Below are positions 1-7,099 of a stretch of 14,544 bases of DNA, one piece after another (positions within the stretch are counted from its first letter, which is position 1; every line of letters begins with the position of its first letter). Below the pieces are notes generated by a model. That model was not told the origin of the DNA. It made no database searches and worked only from the letters and a program-made list of their open reading frames with translations. Source of the DNA: Deltaproteobacteria bacterium (GTDB lineage: Bacteria; Desulfobacterota; DSM-4660; Desulfatiglandales; Desulfatiglandaceae); the NCBI GenBank assembly GCA_003646995.1, contig QMLZ01000052.1:1-14544 (forward strand). The letters run 5' to 3'. The position numbers were made by a program, and so were the translations under genes.

Positions 1-943
1 ACTTGTTCAAACCCATATATCCTTGGTGTTCGTAGGTGATCGGTTCGTTTACAAGGTCAAGAAACCGGTAAATTTTGGGTTCTTGGACTTTTCCACCCTG
101 GATAAAAGGAAATATTACTGCCAAAAAGAAATAGAGCTGAACAGCAGACTGACCAAAGACATCTATATTGGCCTGCTATGCGTTACGCGGAACAAGCAAG
201 GTTTTAAGATAGAGGCCTCCCCAAGGGGTGATATAATGGATTACGCAGTTAAAATGAGAAGGATCCCCGAGGAGGGATTGATGAAAAATCTCTTTGCTAA
301 GGGCACCCTTACCAATAAGCACCTGCGACGGCTGGCAGGAGTGTTGGCGGATTTCCACTCCCGCGCTGCTACCAACAGCGAGATTCAAGAATTCGGGCGT
401 CCCGAGAGATTTAAGGTTAACACCGACGAGAACTTCCAGCAGGTGGAACCCTATGTAGGGATAACCATTGACAAAAAGGCCTTTAGCACGATCAAGAGAT
501 GGACAGACAGTTTTTACAAGCGGCATGAGCCAATTTTCCACAAAAGAATTGAACAAGGTAAGGTCAAGGATGGACACGGGGATCTCCACATGGAGCATAT
601 ATGCTTCGAAAAGGAGCAGATCTCAATATTCGACTGTATCGAATTCAATGATCGGTTCCGCTATGCAGACCAGCTGGCGGACATCTCGTTCCTCCTCATG
701 GATCTTGACTTTCACGGTGGCGCAGAGCATGCAAGGTTTCTCTGGAACTGTTATAAGGATCTGGCATCCGAGGAAGAAGTCGAAGATCTGTTGACCTTTT
801 ACAAGGTTTACCGGGCCTTCGTAAGAGGAAAAGTCACCAGTTTTCAGCTCGATGATCAACACATCTCGGGCGTTGAAAAGGACAAAGCAGCCCATATTGC
901 AAGAAAATATTTCGCCCTCGCCTTGGAATATGTCACCCAATAG
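1..943 (+). CDS. Phosphotransferase-like kinase-fold protein, COG2187 type (5' end cut by window)
   Basis: The reading frame is already open at base 2 and family-like residues (THISLVFVGDRFVYKVKKP) precede the first possible start, the TTG at 23, so the true start lies before the window. The protein resembles the aminoglycoside-phosphotransferase-like family COG2187. The N-lobe has the VYKVKKPVNFGFLDFSTL segment carrying lysines. The catalytic-loop region reads GHGDLHMEHICF and is followed by FDCIEFNDRFRYADQLADIS, whose aspartates occupy the metal-binding position. The HGD is followed by a His where classical APH enzymes have Asn, which I recall as usual for this family. The substrate is unknown; antibiotic resistance should not be assumed. 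In many bacteria this domain is fused to a C-terminal P-loop kinase domain. Here that domain is the next gene, in another frame and overlapping by 14 bases, so the two products probably act together. Confidence 0.8.
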   Translation, partial: LVQTHISLVFVGDRFVYKVKKPVNFGFLDFSTLDKRKYYCQKEIELNSRLTKDIYIGLLCVTRNKQGFKIEASPRGDIMDYAVKMRRIPEEGLMKNLFAKGTLTNKHLRRLAGVLADFHSRAATNSEIQEFGRPERFKVNTDENFQQVEPYVGITIDKKAFSTIKRWTDSFYKRHEPIFHKRIEQGKVKDGHGDLHMEHICFEKEQISIFDCIEFNDRFRYADQLADISFLLMDLDFHGGAEHARFLWNCYKDLASEEEVEDLLTFYKVYRAFVRGKVTSFQLDDQHISGVEKDKAAHIARKYFALALEYVTQ

Positions 944-1553
944 CAAACAACCATCATTTCTTAAAGCAATAGAAACGGGGTTCCCACATCCTGCCATTGT
1001 GGTGATGTGTGGGCTGCCTGCCACGTGCAAGACGTGGGCAGCTTCCATAATTTCACAAAGGCATGGATTTGAACACCTAAGGACAGACATCATACGAAGG
1101 GAACTTCTTGGAAAGAAAGACATCTTTAAAGAAAAGGTCGCTTCCAATATGAAACAGCGCCAGAAGATATATGACGTTATGTTTGATAGGGCGGAGAAAA
1201 TCGCTTCCCAGCATAAGGGGGTTATCCTGGATGCGACATTCGTAAAGCAAACACTGAGAGAAAGGGCCGCAGTTCTCGCTGTGACCCAGAGGTTTCCTCT
1301 TGTATTGGTTCACACAGAGTGTCCTGAAGATATTGCCCTTAGAAGAATTTCTGCACGAACCATTGAGAGCTTTGAATCCAATGCAATAACACCACAAGCA
1401 TATTACAATAACCTTTCTGCTTTTGAGCCTATTGATCTCGGTGGACTGAAGAAAAAATTCCCTTCTCTAGACATTGTTTATTTTCGCGTGGACACATCGG
1501 TGTTAGACCCGGAAAAGTGGGTTGTCAGGGAGTACGTGAATAAAGCAGGCTAG
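930..1553 (+). CDS. P-loop ATPase/kinase-like protein, COG0645 type
   Basis: This 207-residue protein matches the P-loop half of COG2187-COG0645 fusion proteins. The Walker A region is GLPATCKT at residues 28-35, preceded by the hydrophobic strand IVVMC. The expected second glycine of GxxxxGK[ST] is Cys33, which one base change (GGC to TGC) could give. A DVMFDRAEKIASQHKGVILD segment and an Arg-rich lid (LRRISARTIES) follow, as in small gluconate- or zeta-toxin-like kinases. I chose ATG 930 because the upstream extension to 852 lies inside the conserved 3' end of the preceding gene. Start and upstream stop overlap by 14 bases, which implies coupled translation. The split could be natural or come from a frameshift of a fused ancestor. 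The substrate is unknown. Confidence 0.75.
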   Translation: MSPNSKQPSFLKAIETGFPHPAIVVMCGLPATCKTWAASIISQRHGFEHLRTDIIRRELLGKKDIFKEKVASNMKQRQKIYDVMFDRAEKIASQHKGVILDATFVKQTLRERAAVLAVTQRFPLVLVHTECPEDIALRRISARTIESFESNAITPQAYYNNLSAFEPIDLGGLKKKFPSLDIVYFRVDTSVLDPEKWVVREYVNKAG

Positions 1554-1569
1554 GAACCACAGCTTTGCC

Positions 1570-3285
1570 ATGAAAACACTAGCTGATCGAATAGCCGTTG
1601 CCGCAAAGAGGGCTGCTCCTGATCTCGTATTGAAAGGAGCCAGGGTAATCAATGTGTTCAGCCACGAGGTGATAAAGGCCGACGTGGCTATTTGCGGGGA
1701 GTTTATCGCTGGTGTCGGTCCTGACTACTCAGGAGAAAGGGTCCTGGAATTGGACGGTGCTTTTGTGTCTCCGGGGCTAATCGATGCACACATACATATG
1801 GAGAGCAGCATGCTTCATCCCAGACGCCTTGCATGCGCGTTGCTCAGGTGCGGCACAACCACCATAATTGCAGATCCCCACGAGATTGCCAATGTTGCGG
1901 GGCTCAAGGGGATCGACTTTATGCTTAGGGAAACCACGGGCCTGCCCCTTGACGTTTTTTTTATGGCACCCTCCTGCGTTCCTGCCTCCCCGCTCGAAAC
2001 ATCAGGGGCTGTTATAGGCCCGGCAGAGCTCAAATACCTTGCGCAAAACCCGAGGATCTTGGGATTGGCAGAAGTGATGAATTACCCTGGGATAGTAGCC
2101 GGGTCCCAGGAGCTACTGGAAAAAATAGAAATATTCTCCGAGAAAATAATTGATGGGCACTGTCCTGGCCTTGGTGGTGAAGGGCTTCAGGGTTACATAA
2201 GCGCAGGAATCAGGTCTGATCATGAATGCACTACTACAGAGGAAGTCATAGAAAAACTCAGGTCGGGCATGGTAATCATGATAAGAGAGGGGAGCGTTGC
2301 AAAGAACCTTCAAGACCTTGCACCAGCGGTAAACAGCGAGAGGGCCGGCAGGTTTTGTCTTGTAAGCGATGACCTTCATCCTCAGGATATTGTTGGGATG
2401 GGACACCTGAACCACATCCTTAAAAAGGCCACGGTCCTAGGAATAGACCCGGTAGTAGCGGTTAAGTTGGTCACGCTTAACCCTGCTAACTTCTATCGCC
2501 TCCATGACAGGGGAGCGGTTGCACCAGGCTATAGGGCGGACTTGGTAATTTTCGAAGATCTGGGGGAGTTTAAGGTTCGCAGTGTGATCAAAAACGGCAG
2601 GCCCGTCTTAGAGGAATTGGACCAAATAGAAGAATTGGATCTCACGTGTCCAGATGAATTGAATATAATGGAATGCTCTCCGGTCCCTCCCAACGCATTC
2701 TCGATCCCGTGTGAAGGCAAAAAAAGGGCAAGGCTGATTGAACTTGTGGACAGGCAAATTATAACCAAGGCCGCGATAGAGGAGATCAAGGGCGTGCAAG
2801 GGTTGTTCAAACCCGACATCGAAAGGGATATACTTACTATAGCAGTGGTGGAGCGGTACAAGGGTAGCGGGAGAACAGGCTTAGGCCTGGTAAGGGGTTT
2901 CGGGCTGAAAAGGGGGGCCATAGGGGCCTCTATTGCCCACGACTCCCACAATATTGTAACCGTGGGAGCCGATGCCATTGACATGGCAGTAGCTGCCAAT
3001 GAGATAATGAGGATGAAAGGAGGTTTGGTGGTGGCAGAGGGGGGATCGGTAATAAAAAGGCTTCCACTTCCCATTGGCGGACTCATGTCCATGGAGCCAC
3101 TGGGGGATGTGAGCAGACTTCTTGTTTCCCTTTGCAAGGAGGCCAGGGCGAGACTCGGGTGTACACTTGAGGATCCTTTCATGGTCCTCTCATTCCTTGC
3201 TCTGCCGGTGATTCCTGAACTCAGGGTTACGGACCTTGGTATGGTCGACGTAAATGAATTCAAAGTCGTTTCCCTTTTCTTATAA
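1570..3285 (+). CDS. ade: Adenine deaminase
   Basis: This amidohydrolase converts adenine to hypoxanthine and ammonia in purine salvage, in the cytoplasm. The 571 residues fit the bacterial AdeC family (about 560-600). Visible signatures are GLIDAHIHMESSML at residues 69-82 with the metal-binding H74 and H76, the family-specific TTTIIADPHEIANV at 96-109, GHCPGLGGEGLQGYISAGI followed by SDHECTT, and SDDLHPQDIVGMGHLN. The adenine-deaminase C-terminal domain contains GLKRGAIGASIAHDSHNIVTVG. The ATG lies 16 bases after the preceding stop; an AGGA-like sequence near 1551-1556 is a rather distant ribosome site. It lies in the plus-strand run, with nadK starting about 27 bases after its stop. No residue I would expect is missing. 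Confidence 0.95.
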   Translation: MKTLADRIAVAAKRAAPDLVLKGARVINVFSHEVIKADVAICGEFIAGVGPDYSGERVLELDGAFVSPGLIDAHIHMESSMLHPRRLACALLRCGTTTIIADPHEIANVAGLKGIDFMLRETTGLPLDVFFMAPSCVPASPLETSGAVIGPAELKYLAQNPRILGLAEVMNYPGIVAGSQELLEKIEIFSEKIIDGHCPGLGGEGLQGYISAGIRSDHECTTTEEVIEKLRSGMVIMIREGSVAKNLQDLAPAVNSERAGRFCLVSDDLHPQDIVGMGHLNHILKKATVLGIDPVVAVKLVTLNPANFYRLHDRGAVAPGYRADLVIFEDLGEFKVRSVIKNGRPVLEELDQIEELDLTCPDELNIMECSPVPPNAFSIPCEGKKRARLIELVDRQIITKAAIEEIKGVQGLFKPDIERDILTIAVVERYKGSGRTGLGLVRGFGLKRGAIGASIAHDSHNIVTVGADAIDMAVAANEIMRMKGGLVVAEGGSVIKRLPLPIGGLMSMEPLGDVSRLLVSLCKEARARLGCTLEDPFMVLSFLALPVIPELRVTDLGMVDVNEFKVVSLFL

Positions 3286-3300
3286 TTAATCTTGGAACTC

Positions 3301-3306
3301 AGAGGG
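3301..3306 (+). promoter_or_regulatory. Ribosome binding site that selects the GTG start of nadK
   Basis: AGAGGG lies six bases before GTG 3313, a normal spacing. The upstream in-frame TTG at 3292 has no comparable site, so the GTG is preferred. Confidence 0.6.
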
Positions 3307-3312
3307 CGAGCA

Positions 3313-4194
3313 GTGAAGAAGCGATTATCCGTCGGGATCGTGTATAAGCACGATAATGAGAAGGCAAAGGAAGAGGCCCAGAAACTGCAAGAGTGGTTTC
3401 AAAAGCGAGATGTAAAGGCCACCATCGAACAAATGGAAGCCATGTCTTCGTTTGAAGATGAGGTCCGCTGCCCTGTGCCCCCGGAAATGCCTGAGTGGGC
3501 GGTTGTGCTGGGCGGTGATGGAACGTTACTGGGCGCCGCTAGGCGTATAGGGCGCTTTGGTGTACCGATCCTTGGTGTAAATCTGGGCGGCCTTGGATTT
3601 CTAACCGGCATCCCTCTGTCCAGACTCTATTCCGCGGTGGACATGATGCTCAAAGGGCAACTGGAAGAAGAGGCCAGGGTAATGCTCCAGGCAAGGGTTT
3701 ACCGCGACAAGAAGGAAGTCTGTTGTTTCCACGTACTTAATGACGTGGTGGTGAACAAGAGGACTTTGGCGAGAATAATCGATCTAAGGGTTTCAATAAA
3801 CGGGACCTTTCTCACAACCTTCAGGGCCGATGGCCTTATAATCTCAACTCCTACGGGCTCTACTGCTTATAACCTTTCTGCTGGAGGCCCTATTCTGTAT
3901 CCCACCATGGAGAGCTTTATCCTTACGCCCATATGCCCTTTTACGCTGACAAATCGACCCCTGCTAGTGCCTGAATCTTCGATTATAAGCATCACCCTGG
4001 GAAAAAAGGCTGAAGGGACTGCCATACTGACCTTTGACGGGCAGGTGGGCTTTGATTTTTACTATGGGGACGAGGTGAGCATTTGCAAGTCAGGTGAAAA
4101 AATAATCCTGCTTAAGCCTCCTGACTACAACTTCTTTGATATCCTCAGGACGAAACTAATGTGGGGAGGCGCCACGTTTAATAATAAGTCTTGA
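3313..4194 (+). CDS. nadK: NAD kinase
   Basis: It phosphorylates NAD to NADP in the cytoplasm using ATP or polyphosphate. The 293-residue protein (from GTG 3313) shows the diagnostic GGDGTLL at residues 67-73 with its catalytic Asp, NLGGLGFLT at 90-98, VLND at 141-144, where the family usually has NE, and the long signature DGLIISTPTGSTAYNLSAGG at 173-192. The hydrophobic C-terminal half (FDGQVGFDFYYGDEVSI) also fits. The start was moved from TTG 3292 to GTG 3313, which gives KKRLSVGIVYK immediately after the start. Its TGA overlaps the ATG of the next small gene by one base (TGATG), implying translational coupling. Function is secure; the exact start is less so. Confidence 0.93.
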   Translation: MKKRLSVGIVYKHDNEKAKEEAQKLQEWFQKRDVKATIEQMEAMSSFEDEVRCPVPPEMPEWAVVLGGDGTLLGAARRIGRFGVPILGVNLGGLGFLTGIPLSRLYSAVDMMLKGQLEEEARVMLQARVYRDKKEVCCFHVLNDVVVNKRTLARIIDLRVSINGTFLTTFRADGLIISTPTGSTAYNLSAGGPILYPTMESFILTPICPFTLTNRPLLVPESSIISITLGKKAEGTAILTFDGQVGFDFYYGDEVSICKSGEKIILLKPPDYNFFDILRTKLMWGGATFNNKS

Positions 4195-4442
4195 TGAGGC
4201 TTGCTTTTTATACCATGCAATGTGAAAAGCTCACACTCAAGATCGAACGCAGGGAAATATCCTATGTCAGGAATACATTGGAGTCTTATGACGGCATGGC
4301 GCTTGTTCACACCATTGATTCGGCAACAGCCCTGATACAGGTGTATGTGGCCCCGGGGTGCCGAGATATGGTATACTCTATATTGGAGTCTCTCAGGAGG
4401 GAGGGCGTGTCAATTTTCTTGACAGCGGAGGCAAAAAATTAA
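4194..4442 (+). CDS. Small DUF4911-like protein between nadK and miaB
   Basis: This 82-residue protein has no signal peptide or membrane segment. It looks like one compact alpha/beta domain: a strand (KLTLKIERREISYV), a helix, a strand rich in T/I/V (GMALVHTIDSATALIQVYVAPG) and a final helix with LESLRREGVSIFL. I recognise it as probably DUF4911, a small Desulfobacterota family I recall next to miaB. No function is known to me. ATG 4194 overlaps the nadK stop by one base. An internal ATG at 4215 is an alternative start giving 75 residues, and neither has a strong ribosome site. The stop lies just before the miaB start. Conserved placement suggests a link to tRNA modification or NAD metabolism, but that is inference only. 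Confidence 0.7.
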   Translation: MRLAFYTMQCEKLTLKIERREISYVRNTLESYDGMALVHTIDSATALIQVYVAPGCRDMVYSILESLRREGVSIFLTAEAKN

Positions 4443-4444
4443 AC

Positions 4445-5785
4445 ATGTCAGGCTCTTTGGCCGAAACATTTTATATAAAAACCATGGGCTGCCAGATGAA
4501 CGTTTACGATTCGGACTACGTGGCTCAAAGGCTCATGGCCATCGGGATGTCTCCCGAGGAAGATCCCGGGAGGGCAAATGTTGTTCTTTTAAATACGTGC
4601 ACTGTAAGGGCTAAGCCCGAGCACAAGGCGGCCACATTTATTGGGAGGATTTCAAAACTAAAGAAGCGCAATAGGGATCTTATCCTGGGGGTTTTGGGTT
4701 GCTTGGCACAGCAAGAAGGGGCGGAAATCTTGAAAAAATTCCCTTATGTGGATTTCGTAATCGGCCCCAGACAGATTCATGATGTCATCGAGATAATCAA
4801 GAGGGTCAGATCCGGGGAAAAAGGCATTATAGCAACCGACCTGGAACAGATCCCGTCCCCGGGCAAGGTCCTTGAAGGATATTTTCAGGGCAGGGTATCG
4901 GCTTTTATCACCATAATGCAAGGGTGCGATAATTTCTGCTCTTATTGCATTGTACCTTATGTGAGAGGAAGGGAGCTTTCAAGGCCCCCTCACGAGATAG
5001 TTGAGGAAGCAAGAATACTAGTAGACCAAGGCATTCGGGAGATCACGCTCTTGGGACAAAATGTAAACTCATATTCCTGGTCAGGAAACGGGGCGAAGTG
5101 GGACTTTCCTTTGCTCCTGAGGCAGGTCTCGGCAGTGCCAGGACTGAAAAGACTGAGGTTTACCACCTCTCATCCCAAGGACCTATCCGAGGATCTTATC
5201 AGGTGCTTTGGTGAACTGCAAAACCTGTGTCCGCATATACATCTTCCGTTTCAAGCCGGGTCAAACAAGGTTCTAAAAAGAATGAACAGGAAATATACCC
5301 GGGAACAATATATGGCCCTTATTGATAAATTGCGGGATGTTCGGCCGGACATCGCTGTTACCAGTGATGCTATGGTGGGTTTTCCAGGAGAGACGGACAG
5401 GGACTTCCAGGATACCATAGATCTGGTCCAGCAGGTTGAATTCGACGGAGTTTTTTCCTTTAAATATTCGGACAGAAAAGGTACACTTGCGGCTAAATTT
5501 GAGGAAAAAGTGCCTGAGGCTGAAAAAGCAAAACGCCTCCAGATCCTCCAACAAATCCAAAAACAGATAACCCTCAAAAAAAATCAGGGCCTGGAAGGGA
5601 AAATCGTACAGGTTCTGGTTGAAGGAGAAAGCTCAAGGGGAGGACAGCAATCAGGTCGAACACCAACTAACAAAATAGTTAATTTTGACTCCAATATCAA
5701 TTTAATAGGTAACTTAGTTAATGTTTTAATTGAAACTGGTTACCCCAATTCGCTCCGCGGAAAACTTGTTGAGAACAACCCATGA
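4445..5785 (+). CDS. miaB: tRNA-2-methylthio-N6-dimethylallyladenosine synthase (MiaB)
   Basis: A radical SAM methylthiotransferase that adds a methylthio group to i6A37 of tRNAs reading U-starting codons. The 446-residue protein has the full architecture. The UPF0004 N-domain has three cluster cysteines: C16 in IKTMGCQMN, C52 in LLNTCTVRAKPEHKA and C86 in GVLGCLAQQ. The radical SAM motif is CDNFCSYC with C161, C165 and C168, followed by IVPYVRGRE. A C-terminal TRAM domain covers roughly residues 380-446. The open frame reaches back to ATG 4358, but that part overlaps the upstream gene and lacks family similarity. YIKTMGCQMN sits close behind ATG 4445, which is therefore preferred, although its GGAGG (4427-4431) is 13 bases away. 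The last four bases overlap the next gene. The choice of MiaB over MtaB/RimO rests on the overall motif set and length. Confidence 0.93.
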   Translation: MSGSLAETFYIKTMGCQMNVYDSDYVAQRLMAIGMSPEEDPGRANVVLLNTCTVRAKPEHKAATFIGRISKLKKRNRDLILGVLGCLAQQEGAEILKKFPYVDFVIGPRQIHDVIEIIKRVRSGEKGIIATDLEQIPSPGKVLEGYFQGRVSAFITIMQGCDNFCSYCIVPYVRGRELSRPPHEIVEEARILVDQGIREITLLGQNVNSYSWSGNGAKWDFPLLLRQVSAVPGLKRLRFTTSHPKDLSEDLIRCFGELQNLCPHIHLPFQAGSNKVLKRMNRKYTREQYMALIDKLRDVRPDIAVTSDAMVGFPGETDRDFQDTIDLVQQVEFDGVFSFKYSDRKGTLAAKFEEKVPEAEKAKRLQILQQIQKQITLKKNQGLEGKIVQVLVEGESSRGGQQSGRTPTNKIVNFDSNINLIGNLVNVLIETGYPNSLRGKLVENNP

Positions 5786-6717
5786 GCCAAGAAAAGCCAA
5801 TCATGGACTGGAGCAAACTGCACGTTGAACCGGTTCAGACGAACCCTGAGGAAATCAACTACGCCGAGGAAGCAATCCTGGTGGTAGACGACGAGCAGAG
5901 CGTAAGGAATTCCCTCGCCGAAATGCTTACTCATCTAGGTTTTCAGGCCTTTGTTGCAGAAAGCGGAGCTCAAGCCCTAGACCAGCTCAGCCAGAATCAG
6001 GTCACGTTCCTCATTACCGACATGAACATGCCGGGCATGGACGGTATGGAGTTGATCCAAAGAGTCAAAACTCAATACCCGGAAATATCAGTTATCGCCA
6101 TGACCGCATATTCAAAGGACTACAAATACATCGACGTAATAAACGCCGGCGCAACCGATTTCATAAATAAGCCATTCGGAATCGAAGAGCTTGAAGCAAA
6201 GGTAAAGAGGGCAATTGTTGAGCGCAATATCCGCAGGGAGCTAAACAGGCTTTCCATAACCGATTCTTTAACCGGACTTTACAACCAAAGATATTTCTAC
6301 GCAAGGCTTCGCGAGGAAGCCCAAAGGGCTGCAAGACAAAAACACCCCTTATCAATCATCCTGCTCGACCTGGACAACTTCAAGTGGTACAACGACACTT
6401 ACGGTCACTTAAAGGGGGACAAGCTGTTGCAAGATGTGGGTCGCATTATACGAAGGTGCATAAGGGAAAATGTCGATACAGGCTATCGATACGGTGGCGA
6501 TGAGTTCGCAGTAATCCTCATTGATGCGGATATCGAGGTAGCAAGGCACATTGCCAGAAGGATTCAAGAGGCCATCAAAAGCGAATGCGAAATTGAGGCC
6601 AGCTACGGCTGTGCCACTTTTAAAACGGGGATGCAGCCCGAGGATATCCTGTCACAAGCAGACAAGATCCTCTACCGGAGGAAGGGAATCCGGCTCAAGG
6701 AATCGGAAGTTTCTTAA
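5782..6717 (+). CDS. Response regulator with receiver and GGDEF (diguanylate cyclase) domains
   Basis: A PleD/WspR-like two-domain signalling protein of 311 residues, predicted cytoplasmic, that would make c-di-GMP when phosphorylated. The receiver domain spans about residues 31-150: acidic pair D36-D37, phosphoacceptor D80 in LITDMNMPGMDG, switch residue T108 and K130 in NKPFG. The GGDEF domain covers about 157-305, with DSLTGLYNQRYF, the metal-binding LLDLDNFKWYND and an intact GGDEF at 238-242, so it should be catalytic. The inhibitory site normally reads RxxD before GGDEF. Here it is ENVD, with the Arg displaced one residue upstream, so product inhibition may be lost. ATGA overlaps the miaB stop (coupled translation). 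No partner histidine kinase is in the window. Confidence 0.92.
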   Translation: MSQEKPIMDWSKLHVEPVQTNPEEINYAEEAILVVDDEQSVRNSLAEMLTHLGFQAFVAESGAQALDQLSQNQVTFLITDMNMPGMDGMELIQRVKTQYPEISVIAMTAYSKDYKYIDVINAGATDFINKPFGIEELEAKVKRAIVERNIRRELNRLSITDSLTGLYNQRYFYARLREEAQRAARQKHPLSIILLDLDNFKWYNDTYGHLKGDKLLQDVGRIIRRCIRENVDTGYRYGGDEFAVILIDADIEVARHIARRIQEAIKSECEIEASYGCATFKTGMQPEDILSQADKILYRRKGIRLKESEVS

Positions 6718-6737
6718 AAAACCGCTTGAGCCTTTTT
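6692..6737 (+). terminator. Rho-independent terminator that begins inside the receiver-GGDEF gene
   Basis: GGCTCAAG (6692-6699) pairs with CTTGAGCC (6725-6732), followed directly by TTTTT. Inside the loop CGG (6704-6706) can pair with CCG (6722-6724). The left arm encodes the last residues of the upstream protein. It would close the plus-strand operon. Confidence 0.65.
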
Positions 6738-6867
6738 AAAAATTTTAGTTACGTCTGATAAGATATATTATGTAAACCAATCTTAATGCGCCCATACCAC
6801 AAGACCCGCTTTTCAGCCTCCCCCTTCTTTCCTGCACTGCATAGCTACCTATTTTTACTGTTTTTTC

Positions 6868-6896
6868 TTGACAGCCTGTCCCTCAAATAGTAAAAG
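6868..6896 (+). promoter_or_regulatory. Candidate sigma-70-type promoter for the bS22-like gene
   Basis: A perfect TTGACA (6868-6873) is followed after 17 bases by TAAAAG (6891-6896), which matches the -10 consensus at four of six positions. The gene starts 30 bases further on with GGAGG at 6912-6916. The rest of the gap 6738-6867 is AT-rich and holds nothing else I recognise. Confidence 0.5.
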
Positions 6897-6926
6897 AAGC
6901 CATTCTCAAACGGAGGCGAAATCTTA

Positions 6927-7016
6927 ATGAGCAGCGTTGTAAAGAAGCGAAGAAAGAAGATACGAAAACACAAGTACAGAAAGATGAGAAAGAAGATGCG
7001 ACATAAAAACAAGTGA
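6927..7016 (+). CDS. bS22 / AURKAIP1-COX24-like very short basic ribosomal peptide
   Basis: A 29-codon gene begins MSSVVKKRRKKIRKHKYR and ends RHKNK; 19 of its 29 residues are Lys, Arg or His and none is acidic. This matches the short bacterial proteins annotated as AURKAIP1/COX24 domain-containing. Mycobacterial bS22 begins MGSVIKKRRKR and corresponds to mitochondrial mS38, which binds the small subunit near the decoding region. The gene looks genuine: GGAGG at 6912-6916, ten bases before the ATG; a TTGACA promoter upstream; and a strong terminator 25 bases after the stop. It is a stand-alone transcription unit between two operons. A ribosomal role is inferred from similarity and composition, not from genomic context. 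Genes this short are often missed by automatic annotation. Confidence 0.8.
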   Translation: MSSVVKKRRKKIRKHKYRKMRKKMRHKNK

Positions 7017-7040
7017 CCCTCTTCCCCTCCTTTCAAACAA

Positions 7041-7075
7041 AGAAGGCAGCCCCTTTGGGCTGCCTTCTCTTTTCT
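7041..7075. terminator. Strong, probably bidirectional terminator between convergent genes
   Basis: A perfect 12-base-pair stem AGAAGGCAGCCC (7041-7052) / GGGCTGCCTTCT (7057-7068) closes a CTTT loop and is followed by CTTTTCTTT on the plus strand. On the minus strand the stem is followed by TTGTTTGAAA. It separates the bS22-like gene from hbd, which run towards each other. Confidence 0.85.
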
Positions 7076-7099
7076 TTCCCGCGCTTTAGGCGGGCAAAA

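Noticed and set aside
23..25. TTG as start of the first gene
   Set aside because: Family-like residues continue upstream in frame to the window edge and there is no ribosome site, so the gene is cut rather than starting here.
2529..3263. Minus-strand open frame of 244 codons opposite ade
   Set aside because: Antisense shadow of a conserved enzyme; low-complexity Ser/Pro/Thr-rich translation with no recognisable domain.
4358..4444. N-terminal extension of MiaB to ATG 4358
   Set aside because: It lies inside the upstream small gene in another frame and has no MiaB-like sequence; ATG 4445 gives the normal N-terminus.
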